Program-made: the position numbers and the translations under genes
Shown here: piece after piece, positions 1 through 6,392 of the stretch
Layout of the letters: each line of letters begins with the position of its first letter
Numbering within the stretch: position 1 is the first letter of the stretch
Assembly (NCBI GenBank): GCA_964548655.1
Contig: CAZJQT010000008.1
Span: forward strand, 1-20,687
Origin: CAZJQT01 sp964548655
GTDB taxonomy: Bacteria > Patescibacteriota > Saccharimonadia > Saccharimonadales > CAZJQT01
Direction: 5' to 3'
DNA length: 20,687 nt
The notes under the pieces: generated by a model
Databases searched by the model: none
The model's input: the letters and a program-made list of their open reading frames with translations, nothing else
What the model was told of the DNA's origin: nothing

Positions 1-638
1 CCGTTCTAACTCGGCAACAAAAGGAATCAGGCTGTTTATTAATTGACATTGGTGCCGGTACAACCAACTTAGTGGTAGTAGAGGATGGTGAAATCCAACA
101 TGTAGCCGTTTTACCAGTAGGTGGCATCAACATAACTAATGATCTGGCTATTGGGCTTAAAACTGATCTAGACATTGCCGAGATTGTGAAGTTACGTCAC
201 GCTTCACTGAAGCCACCAAAAGCCGACAGTATCAGCCTAGAGCATGAAGGCCAGACATACAGCTACGATACCGACGACATACTAATGATAACCGAAGCTC
301 GAGTCGAAGAATTACTAGAATTAGTAGACAAAGAGCTACGCAAAGTTGGCAAGTCACGTAAATTACCTGGTGGTGTCATTATAGTCGGTGGCACAGCTAA
401 TTTGCCCGGTATTGCCGAGTTTACTAGGGAGAAATTACAGTTAGCAGCCCGGATTGGCAAACTCCAACCGCTAAATGGCTTGGTAGATGTTGTTGAGAAT
501 CCATCATTTGTTACTGCCATAGGTCTAATGCAACTTGATATGCTGCTTAGCCCAGATAATGCACCGGCTGAAAGAGGTTCACCCAGTAAAAAATTGATGG
601 GCTTAGTAGAGGGCTTAATCCGTCGAGTAAAACGTTAG
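1..638 (+). CDS. ftsA: Cell division protein FtsA, C-terminal part (5' end outside window)
   Basis: FtsA is an actin-like ATPase that tethers FtsZ to the membrane and recruits later divisome proteins. The frame is open from the window edge (first full codon at base 3), so this is a truncated gene. About 212 residues are visible, roughly half of a typical FtsA. The motif IDIGAGTTNLVV (about bases 42-77) is the phosphate-2 loop of the actin/Hsp70 fold, and VGGTANLPGI (about 385-416) is the adenosine-binding motif. The C-terminus SKKLMGLVEGLIRRVKR looks like the amphipathic helix FtsA uses for membrane binding. A GTG at 72 could be called as a start, but it lies inside the ATPase fold and is rejected. 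The gene ends with TAG, 71 bases before ftsZ, in the usual ftsA-ftsZ order. Confidence 0.93.
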   Translation, partial: VLTRQQKESGCLLIDIGAGTTNLVVVEDGEIQHVAVLPVGGINITNDLAIGLKTDLDIAEIVKLRHASLKPPKADSISLEHEGQTYSYDTDDILMITEARVEELLELVDKELRKVGKSRKLPGGVIIVGGTANLPGIAEFTREKLQLAARIGKLQPLNGLVDVVENPSFVTAIGLMQLDMLLSPDNAPAERGSPSKKLMGLVEGLIRRVKR

Positions 639-647
639 AATAGCAGC

Positions 648-684
648 TGTTGTAGAACTTCGGTGACTGACGTATACTACAACA
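648..684 (+). other. Hairpin in the ftsA-ftsZ spacer
   Basis: TGTTGTAG (648-655) is perfectly complementary to CTACAACA (677-684), giving an 8-bp stem around a 21-base loop. No T-run follows, so it is not a classical terminator. It may be an RNA processing or stability element in the ftsAZ message; it could also be chance. The ftsZ ribosome-binding site, GAGGA at about 693-697, lies just downstream and is not sequestered. Confidence 0.35.
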
Positions 685-709
685 CATTAAGTGAGGAAGA
701 TTAGTTAAG

Positions 710-2026
710 ATGCCACAAGTCAATCCAGATATTGAAACGTTTGCCCGAATAAAAGTAGTTGGTGTTGGAGGTGCAGGTGGAGCAGCTATTAACCGCATGA
801 TAGAAGCTGGTGTTGATGGCGTCGAGTTCATAGTTATTAACACCGACGCACAAGCTTTGCATCACTCTAAAGCTAACACCAAAATCCACATCGGCAAGGA
901 TAAGACTCGTGGTCTAGGTGCAGGTGCTGATCCAAGCGTTGGACAACACGCTGCCCTAGAATCGATTGAAGATATTAAGAAAGCCGTCAGTGGCGCTGAC
1001 ATGGTGTTTGTAACCCTTGGTGCTGGTGGTGGTACTGGTAGTGGTGCTGGCCACATAGTCGCTCAGGCAGCCAAAGATGATGGGGCTCTAGTTGTAGGTT
1101 TTGCAACTAAACCGTTTGCCTTTGAAGGTGACAAGAGGCGTCGCAATGCCGACTCGGCTATTGCCAACTTACGTCAATCCGTCGATACATTGATTATCAT
1201 TCCTAATGATCGCTTATTGCAAACCATTGATCGTCAGACGCCATTACTAGAAGCTTTCAAAGTAGCTGATGATGTTCTGCGTCAGGGCGTACAGGGCATA
1301 TCTGATCTGATCACCGTCCATGGTCTTATTAACCTTGATTTTGCCGATGTTAAAACTGTCATGGCCGATGCTGGCTCAGCTCTTATGGGCATTGGTCGTG
1401 CTGGTGGTGAAGATCGAGCCCTACGCGCTGCTCAACAGGCCATTGAATCACCACTGCTCGAAGTTTCAATTGATGGCGCTAGAGGCATTCTGTTCAATGC
1501 TATTGGTGGCAACGATATGTCGATGCATGAAATCAACCAAGCTGCCGAAGCCATTACAGCTGCCGCTGACCCTGAAGCCAATATAATTTTCGGTGCAACT
1601 ATCAACCCAGACCTAGATGGTGAAATAATCATAACCGTTGTGGCCACTGGCTTTGACGATGCTTACTTTAGCGGTCGTGGTGTTGCCAAAGGCCTCGAAG
1701 AAACCCCCAAATCAATTACGCATGAGGCAGAAAAAGAAGATATAACTGATCTCAATATGGATCTGCCGGAGCATGAAGAAGACGATCACGATAAGAAACT
1801 TAAAGAAGATTCTACACCTATGCCAAATATTTGGTCGCTTGATAATCAAGAAGAGTCAGATACTACCCATGATGATTCAAGCTCTAGTCAAGAAGAAAGC
1901 ACGGGTCTCGTCGATGATGATGAGGAACTTGAAAAACCTTCGTTTTTGCGTCGTCTGCGCAAGCGAAAACATGGCTCCAAAGATCAAGACGATAGTGATA
2001 ATGAGCCTTTCACCGAAGATAAATAA
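710..2026 (+). CDS. ftsZ: Cell division protein FtsZ
   Basis: FtsZ is the tubulin-like GTPase that polymerises into the Z-ring. The 438-residue product has the expected motifs: an N-terminal GVGGAGGAAINRM nucleotide loop (about 18-30), NTDAQAL (44-50), the tubulin signature GGGTGSGAG (about 106-114), and the T7 synergy loop NLDFADV (208-214) needed for GTP hydrolysis on the neighbouring subunit. After about residue 335 comes a long acidic, low-complexity linker. PSFLRRLRKRK (about 410-420) resembles the conserved C-terminal peptide that binds FtsA, but a further ~18 acidic residues follow it, which is atypical. The start ATG at 710 has GAGGA about 12 bases upstream, a rather long spacing. The gene follows ftsA directly and is probably co-transcribed with it. 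Confidence 0.97.
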   Translation: MPQVNPDIETFARIKVVGVGGAGGAAINRMIEAGVDGVEFIVINTDAQALHHSKANTKIHIGKDKTRGLGAGADPSVGQHAALESIEDIKKAVSGADMVFVTLGAGGGTGSGAGHIVAQAAKDDGALVVGFATKPFAFEGDKRRRNADSAIANLRQSVDTLIIIPNDRLLQTIDRQTPLLEAFKVADDVLRQGVQGISDLITVHGLINLDFADVKTVMADAGSALMGIGRAGGEDRALRAAQQAIESPLLEVSIDGARGILFNAIGGNDMSMHEINQAAEAITAAADPEANIIFGATINPDLDGEIIITVVATGFDDAYFSGRGVAKGLEETPKSITHEAEKEDITDLNMDLPEHEEDDHDKKLKEDSTPMPNIWSLDNQEESDTTHDDSSSSQEESTGLVDDDEELEKPSFLRRLRKRKHGSKDQDDSDNEPFTEDK

Positions 2027-2040
2027 GCCACTATTGGCCT

Positions 2041-2223
2041 AAATTTAGGAGCTAATCCACCTCTATCTGTCAGCTGCAAACCAAGGTTCACCACTTTTAA
2101 TTTATTTTTTGCGCGCAAATGTACCAATTGAGGTACGTTTCCTCACAAGAAAATAAATTAAAAATCATGTCGAATGCTTGGTTTTCGCTTTTAACAGATA
2201 GAAATGGATTAACTCCAGGTAAA
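2041..2223. repeat. Long imperfect palindromic element (~180 nt) between ftsZ and nrdR
   Basis: The 356-base spacer after ftsZ has no credible ORF, but 2041-2223 is self-complementary almost throughout. Arm 2048-2070 (GGAGCTAATCC...) pairs with 2194-2216 at 20 of 23 positions. AAACCAAG (2078-2085) pairs with CTTGGTTT (2177-2184). TTTTAATTTATTTT (2095-2108) pairs perfectly with 2150-2163. ATTTA and TAAAT flank the outer arms across a 3-base bulge. The apex holds a perfect palindrome TTTGCGCGCAAA (2108-2119) and a GTACC/GGTAC hairpin (2121-2125, 2132-2136). No T-run follows the right arm, so a simple intrinsic terminator is unlikely. Candidates are a MITE-like insertion or a structured non-coding RNA. 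I cannot name a family. Confidence 0.7.
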
Positions 2224-2242
2224 TAATACACCACATTTTGTA

Positions 2243-2271
2243 TTGTCAGGCACTGCATGTAGGCTTATTAT
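2243..2271 (+). promoter_or_regulatory. Predicted sigma70-type promoter of nrdR
   Basis: TTGTCA (2243-2248) and TATTAT (2266-2271) are separated by 17 bases, matching -35 and -10 consensus spacing. Transcription would begin near 2278, leaving a leader of about 105 bases before nrdR. The first NrdR-like box fills the spacer between the two hexamers, which suggests repression by occlusion. This is a sequence match only. Confidence 0.6.
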
Positions 2272-2297
2272 TAGGGCATAGACGCTATATATAGTGA
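2250..2297. promoter_or_regulatory. Pair of NrdR-box-like operator sites
   Basis: Two 16-base sites fit the known NrdR box pattern (palindromic, about acaCwatATaTwGtgt). The stronger, ACGCTATATATAGTGA (2282-2297), contains the perfect palindrome CTATATATAG. The weaker, GCACTGCATGTAGGCT (2250-2265), keeps the core C-T...AT.T-A-G positions. Their centres (2257.5 and 2289.5) are 32 bp apart, about three helical turns, and known NrdR sites usually occur as pairs at close to that distance. One lies between the -35 and -10 hexamers and the other just after the predicted start. Autorepression of nrdR is the natural reading. No comparable pair is visible at the nrdJ promoter. Confidence 0.6.
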
Positions 2298-2382
2298 TAT
2301 GTATAGGTAAATAGTACATTTAAGCTGAATACAAAATTTGTTTTCAATCAGTTATGATAGAAAACATAAGGAGGTGTAACAG

Positions 2383-2853
2383 ATGAAATGCAGCCAATGC
2401 TCGTTCGCCGACACCAAGGTTATCGAGTCCAGAGACGCCGAGGAAGGAGAAGCTATTCGCCGCCGCCGAGCTTGCCCGGAGTGTGGTTATCGCTTCACTA
2501 CCTATGAACGCCTGGAAAAACCCCAGATAATCGTTATCAAAAATAACGGTACCAGGGAACTCTTTAACCGAGAAAAGTTGTTAGCCGGTCTGTACCGAGC
2601 CTGCGAGAAAACACCTGTTACCAGCTTGCAATTGGAACATCTCGTTGCTGACATAGAGCACAATATCTATGACTGCGGCGATCAAGAGGTTCCATCTGCC
2701 AAAGTCGGTGACATGGTAATGGAGCGCTTAGCTCAGCTCAACGAAGTTGCTTACGTCCGTTTCGCTAGTGTTTACAGGCGGTTTAAAGACATCGCTGGTT
2801 TTGAAAAAGAATTGCTTCAAATTAAAGAAGGCAAAGTCAAAACTAAGCACTAA
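2383..2853 (+). CDS. nrdR: Transcriptional repressor NrdR
   Basis: NrdR is a nucleotide-sensing repressor of ribonucleotide reductase genes. It reads the ATP/dATP ratio through an ATP-cone domain and binds paired NrdR boxes. The 156-residue product is the family's normal length. It begins with a zinc ribbon using Cys3, Cys6, Cys31 and Cys34 (MKCSQC and CPEC), with the Arg-rich stretch EAIRRRRACPECGYRFTTYE typical of the family. The ATP-cone follows at about residues 49-139. The start at 2383 has a near-perfect Shine-Dalgarno sequence, AAGGAGGTG (2368-2376), 6 bases upstream. It sits directly before the RNR gene it would control and carries NrdR-like boxes in its own promoter. Confidence 0.97.
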   Translation: MKCSQCSFADTKVIESRDAEEGEAIRRRRACPECGYRFTTYERLEKPQIIVIKNNGTRELFNREKLLAGLYRACEKTPVTSLQLEHLVADIEHNIYDCGDQEVPSAKVGDMVMERLAQLNEVAYVRFASVYRRFKDIAGFEKELLQIKEGKVKTKH

Positions 2854-2854
2854 C

Positions 2855-2954
2855 AACTCTGTTAGCCGCCCTGGGTTCGGAAAATACTTGCACACGGCCA
2901 CGACCGGGTATATAAAGTAAGTATAGTTATGAACCAAGGGGAGCTAACAGCGTT
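2855..2954. repeat. 20-bp inverted repeat enclosing the nrdJ promoter
   Basis: CTGTTAGCCGCCCTGGGTTC (2859-2878) is complementary to GAACCAAGGGGAGCTAACAG (2931-2950) at 17 of 20 positions, arranged as 8 bp, an internal loop, 4 bp, one mismatch and 5 bp. AAC/GTT (2855-2857, 2952-2954) extends it outward. Inside, ATACTT (2884-2889) pairs with AAGTAT (2919-2924), and CGG/CCG closes a small central loop. The 52-base interior holds a good promoter. In read-through RNA from nrdR this would be a ~96-base structured element; in DNA it could be an operator. No T-run follows, so it is not an ordinary terminator. No cobalamin-riboswitch B12 box is recognisable. Confidence 0.6.
2888..2916 (+). promoter_or_regulatory. 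Predicted sigma70-type promoter of nrdJ
   Basis: TTGCAC (2888-2893) and TATAAA (2911-2916) are spaced by 17 bases. The start site would be near 2923, just upstream of the right arm of the surrounding inverted repeat, so the primary nrdJ transcript would carry only that arm. Sequence match only. Confidence 0.55.
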
Positions 2955-3015
2955 AAGAGAGACGAACGCAGTTTACTCAACTAACAAAAACTATAAAACT
3001 AAAATAATTTAATAA

Positions 3016-3060
3016 ATGGTTCCTTGGATGAAAAGAGCAAACCTTTCAGCAAGGACATAA
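3016..3060 (+). CDS. Possible 14-residue upstream leader peptide of nrdJ
   Basis: ATG at 3016 opens a 14-codon frame reading MVPWMKRANLSART and stopping at TAA 3058-3060, 17 bases before the nrdJ ATG and just before its GAGGG ribosome-binding site. It has no Shine-Dalgarno sequence of its own, and short frames like this arise by chance. It could couple translation into nrdJ, but support is weak. Confidence 0.15.
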   Translation: MVPWMKRANLSART

Positions 3061-3077
3061 AAGTGAGGGTAAAAAAA

Positions 3078-5861
3078 ATGGGACAAACAACTATCCTGGG
3101 GCGCAGGCGACTATTCACGCCCGCTAAAAGCCAGGCCTACGACACTATAAAGTGGGTCAAAAGAGACTCGCTCATCACCAATCCAGCCACTAACACGCCT
3201 GTCTTTGAACAGAAAGGCGTTGATTTTCCAGAGGGCTGGTCACTAAATGCTATCAATATCGTAGCTCAGAAGTACTTTACTGGTACGCCAGGGACTGATG
3301 AGCGTGAGAGTAGCCTAAAGCACTTAGTTGACCGCGTAGCTGATACTATCACTAGGACTGGTTTGCAAGAAGGTTACTTCGAAAGTGAAGACGAAGCCGA
3401 AGATTTTCGCCAGGAACTCAAATACATTTTAGCTACTCAAAAAGCTGCCTTTAACTCACCGGTTTGGTTTAATATCGGCGCCCAAGGCAGGTCACAACAG
3501 GCTAGCGCCTGCTTTATTTTGGCGGTAGAAGACACTATGCCCTCTATCCTAAACTGGTATAAAGAAGAAGGCATGATATTCAAAGGTGGTTCCGGTTCCG
3601 GGATTAACCTTAGTACTATTCGCTCATCAGTTGAAAAACTTGGTAAGAGTGCTGGTACCGCTTCTGGTCCACTATCATTCATGCGTGGTGCTGACTCTTC
3701 AGCCGGCGCTATCAAGAGCGGTGGCAAGACCCGCCGAGCAGCCAAGATGGTTATATTAAACTCAGATCACCCAGACGTTGAAGAGTTCATCTGGTGCAAA
3801 GCCATAGAAGAGCGCAAGGCTCGCGTTTTGCAGCAAGCTGGTTACGACATGGATCTAGACGGTAAAGACATTTTCTCGGTCCAATACCAAAACGCAAACA
3901 ACTCCGTTCGTGTAACTGATGAGTTTATGGAAGCTGTCGAACAAGACGCCAACTGGAGTCTAGTATCTGTTAAAACTGGCAAAGTGCTCCGAACCGTCAA
4001 AGCCCGCGATCTTTTCCGCCAAATCTCTGAAGCCGCTTGGGAGTGCGCTGATCCGGGCATGCAGTTTGATACTACTATCAATCGTTGGCACACTACACCT
4101 AATGCTGGTCGTATAAATGCCAGTAACCCCTGTTCTGAATACATGCATCTGGACAATTCGGCCTGTAACTTAGCCAGCATAAACCTACTTAAATACTTGC
4201 GGGACGACAATACTATTGATATTGAAGCCTTCAAGCATACTGTCGAGGTTATCTTTACTGCCCAAGAAATCCTAGTCGGTTACAGCGAATATCCAACCGA
4301 GAGTATTGCTAAAAATGCTCGAGCTTACCGTGAGCTCGGCATGGGTTACGCCAATCTAGGAGCTCTTTTAATGGCCATGGGCTTGCCGTATGACTCTGAT
4401 GAGGGTCGGGCCATAGCCGCTGCCATTACTGCTCTCATGACTGGTCATGCTTATGCTACGAGTGCAAAAATAGCTAACAGAGTAGGGCCTTTCGCTGGCT
4501 TTCATAAGGATCGTGATGGTATGCTCAACGTTCTAAAAATGCATCGCCAAGAAGTTTCAAAGATTGACGCCGGTCTTGTAGCAGAGGAACTCTTAAGTGC
4601 GGCAGCCAGTGCTTGGGATGAAGCCGTAGAACTAGGCGAGCTTTACGGTGTTAGGAATTCTCAGGCCAGCGTTTTAGCACCAACTGGTACCATCGGATTA
4701 ATGATGGATTGTGATACAACTGGTATTGAGCCTGACTTAGGCTTAGTAAAGTTTAAGAAACTGGTCGGTGGTGGCTCTATGAACATAGTGAATCAAACTG
4801 TACCCCGAGCACTAAAAGTACTCGGCTACAGCAAGACCCAAGTTGATGATATTATCAGCTATATTGATGTTGAAAAGACTATAATTGGAGCACCTCACCT
4901 CAAGGAAGAACATAAAAATGTTTTTGCTTGTTCTATGGGTGATAACTCAATTCACTACATGGGTCATGTAAAAATGATGTCTGCTGTACAACCTTTCTTA
5001 TCTGGAGCCATCAGTAAAACTGTTAATATGCCAGAAGAAGCCACAGTCGAAGAAATTGAACAACTTCATTTAGAGGCTTGGAAGTTAGGTCTCAAGGCCG
5101 TAGCAATCTACCGTGACAACTGCAAGGTTGGCCAACCACTATCTATGGCTAAAAAAGATGGTGATCAAAAATCAGAACCTGCCAGCATTCAATCTATCAG
5201 CGAGAAGTTCATCGTTAAGGGAGCTGTCCGTCGTGAACTACCAAAGGTACGTAATTCCAAGACCTTCTCCTTTACTGTTGCCGGCAGTCATGGCTACCTA
5301 ACGGTTGGTGAATACGACGATGGCGCACCTGGTGAACTATTCATGCGCTTAGCCAAACAGGGTTCAACCTTGGCGGGTTTCATGGACGCTCTGGCTATAT
5401 CTATCAGTCACGGTTTGCAGTTCGGAGTGCCGCTTAAAGATTACGTTAAATCCTTCACCAGCATGTCATTTGCTCCGTCAGGTATAACTGATGACGCAGA
5501 AATCAGAACCGCTACTTCGATCATTGACTACATAGCTCGCAGACTGGCTAGCACTTATCTGTCGTTTGACGATAGGCTGGAGCTCGGTCTAGCTGATATC
5601 GACGATATGCCCGAAGCCCAAACTAGTTTACTGGAACAACCCCTGGTAGAAGCCGAAATTAAACCAGTTGAAAAGATAATTGAAAGACCAGCGGAAGCAA
5701 AAATTACTAGTCCACCAGTGCAGACAGCTGCAGCTAAGACTAAGGCTGATGCCAAGACTGACAATTCAGCACCGATGTGCTTCAACTGTGGTAATCAGAC
5801 CCAAAAAGCCGGCAGCTGTTATGTCTGTACCAGCTGTGGCTCAACTACTGGTTGTAGCTAG
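3078..5861 (+). CDS. nrdJ: Adenosylcobalamin-dependent (class II) ribonucleoside-diphosphate reductase
   Basis: The enzyme makes deoxyribonucleotides using a thiyl radical generated from adenosylcobalamin, without oxygen or a separate radical subunit. From the ATG at 3078 the product is 927 residues. Visible features: NSPVWFN (about 126-132), the first redox Cys in SACFIL (145), GGSGSGINLS (about 170-179), the catalytic NPCSE triad Asn350-Cys352-Glu354, the second redox Cys363 in DNSACNLAS, and PTGTIG (535-540). A long C-terminal region typical of B12-type RNRs follows, ending in a Cys-rich tail CFNCG...CYVCTSCG...GCS (901-927), probably a zinc ribbon and/or redox shuttle. No N-terminal ATP-cone is evident. 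ATG 3078 is preferred over an in-frame TTG at 3024 because GAGGG (3065-3069) lies 8 bases upstream. Confidence 0.96.
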   Translation: MGQTTILGRRRLFTPAKSQAYDTIKWVKRDSLITNPATNTPVFEQKGVDFPEGWSLNAINIVAQKYFTGTPGTDERESSLKHLVDRVADTITRTGLQEGYFESEDEAEDFRQELKYILATQKAAFNSPVWFNIGAQGRSQQASACFILAVEDTMPSILNWYKEEGMIFKGGSGSGINLSTIRSSVEKLGKSAGTASGPLSFMRGADSSAGAIKSGGKTRRAAKMVILNSDHPDVEEFIWCKAIEERKARVLQQAGYDMDLDGKDIFSVQYQNANNSVRVTDEFMEAVEQDANWSLVSVKTGKVLRTVKARDLFRQISEAAWECADPGMQFDTTINRWHTTPNAGRINASNPCSEYMHLDNSACNLASINLLKYLRDDNTIDIEAFKHTVEVIFTAQEILVGYSEYPTESIAKNARAYRELGMGYANLGALLMAMGLPYDSDEGRAIAAAITALMTGHAYATSAKIANRVGPFAGFHKDRDGMLNVLKMHRQEVSKIDAGLVAEELLSAAASAWDEAVELGELYGVRNSQASVLAPTGTIGLMMDCDTTGIEPDLGLVKFKKLVGGGSMNIVNQTVPRALKVLGYSKTQVDDIISYIDVEKTIIGAPHLKEEHKNVFACSMGDNSIHYMGHVKMMSAVQPFLSGAISKTVNMPEEATVEEIEQLHLEAWKLGLKAVAIYRDNCKVGQPLSMAKKDGDQKSEPASIQSISEKFIVKGAVRRELPKVRNSKTFSFTVAGSHGYLTVGEYDDGAPGELFMRLAKQGSTLAGFMDALAISISHGLQFGVPLKDYVKSFTSMSFAPSGITDDAEIRTATSIIDYIARRLASTYLSFDDRLELGLADIDDMPEAQTSLLEQPLVEAEIKPVEKIIERPAEAKITSPPVQTAAAKTKADAKTDNSAPMCFNCGNQTQKAGSCYVCTSCGSTTGCS

Positions 5862-5899
5862 CCCTATCCGACAAAAATCAAACTTGATATAGTAGTAAC

Positions 5900-6196
5900 A
5901 TGAAAGTGCTACTGCTTTACCGACCAAACTCCGAATACGCTCGCATGGCCGAGGAGTTCGTGCATGAATTTGAACGTCGCGAAGCCAGCCGCAAGGTGGA
6001 ACTAGTTGATGTTGATAGCAGAGAGGGCTCAGCTACAGCTAGCCTATATGACATCATGCAACACCCAGCTATTTTGGTTCTGTCAGACGACGGACAGATA
6101 ATACAAATGTGGTCTGGTTCTCAATTACCGCTAATGGATGAAGTCGCTGCTTATGCTAGTGCAGGTGGCAACTTCTTTGTTGCAGCTCAACAGTAG
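5900..6196 (+). CDS. Small thioredoxin-fold-like protein without cysteines
   Basis: The product has 98 residues. The pattern MKVLLLYRPNSEYARMAEEF, a later YDIMQHPAILVLSDDGQIIQMWSG and a C-terminal helix fits a thioredoxin/glutaredoxin fold. HPAILVL sits where the family's cis-Pro strand would be, and the YRPNSEYA turn where Cys-x-x-Cys normally lies. There is no cysteine anywhere, so it cannot act as a dithiol reductant. It starts 38 bases after nrdJ with no clear Shine-Dalgarno sequence and is probably in the same transcript. A link to the RNR (scaffold or binding partner) is inferred from position only. The fold call comes from the sequence pattern, not from a database match. Confidence 0.6.
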   Translation: MKVLLLYRPNSEYARMAEEFVHEFERREASRKVELVDVDSREGSATASLYDIMQHPAILVLSDDGQIIQMWSGSQLPLMDEVAAYASAGGNFFVAAQQ

Positions 6197-6208
6197 TTGG
6201 GCTATAGT
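6180..6208 (+). promoter_or_regulatory. Predicted promoter of ileS
   Basis: TTGCAG (6180-6185) and TATAGT (6203-6208) are 17 bases apart, with a start expected near 6215. The -35 hexamer overlaps the last codons of the preceding gene. The position suits the 5' end of the T-box leader that follows. Confidence 0.55.
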
Positions 6209-6214
6209 AAATGT

Positions 6215-6381
6215 ATCCGTTCGCCAGACGGCGAAGAGCAGCTATCAACTGCAAGGTGTGAGAAGAAAGCTTTAAGTTAGTAGAACTCACCGGGAAGGCC
6301 CGTAATCGTCCTAAATTAAGTCCCAAGCAGGATGGTACCGTCTCAATTGAGGCTCCTGTGATCAAGGGGCTTTTTGTTTTT
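6215..6381 (+). ncRNA. T-box riboswitch, tRNA-Ile-responsive leader of ileS
   Basis: A T-box leader binds uncharged tRNA through a specifier codon and the tRNA acceptor end, and here would antiterminate. The antiterminator is clear: CAGGA (6328-6332) pairs with TCCTG (6354-6358), the seven-base bulge TGGTACC (6333-6339) is the T-box core, and GTCTC/GAGGC (6340-6344, 6349-6353) closes an AATT loop. Upstream are a stem-III-like hairpin CGGG-AAGG-CCCG (6291-6302), a stem GTGAG/CTCAC (6258-6262, 6286-6290) with AGTA on its 3' side as in stem II S-turns, a small hairpin GCAG/CTGC (6238-6241, 6249-6252) with Ile codon ATC followed by A in its loop (6244-6247), and a 5' hairpin TTCGCC/GGCGAA (6220-6235). 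The long canonical stem I is absent. Placing the specifier in the small hairpin is inference. Confidence 0.88.
6350..6381 (+). terminator. Intrinsic terminator of the ileS T-box
   Basis: AGGCTCCT (6350-6357) pairs with AGGGGCTT (6365-6372), including G-U pairs, around a 7-base loop, and is followed by a U-rich tract (6371-6381). The 5' arm reuses bases 6350-6358 of the antiterminator, so the two structures are mutually exclusive. This is the hallmark of transcription-attenuating T-boxes. Confidence 0.85.
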
Positions 6382-6392
6382 AAAGGAGAGTT

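Noticed and set aside
2859..2950. Cobalamin riboswitch before the B12-dependent RNR.
   Set aside because: No recognisable B12 box or the characteristic multi-helix core; the main structure is a simple long inverted repeat.
2859..2950. Rho-independent terminator after nrdR.
   Set aside because: No T-run after the right arm and a 52-base interior that contains a promoter.
2888..2950. NrdR boxes at the nrdJ promoter.
   Set aside because: Positions equivalent to those in the nrdR promoter have no C..AT.T..G core; the nearby TATATAAAG stretch is explained by the -10 element.
3024..3077. TTG at 3024 as the start of nrdJ (18 extra residues).
   Set aside because: It has no ribosome-binding site and overlaps the mini-ORF region; ATG 3078 has GAGGG 8 bases upstream and gives a normal N-terminus.
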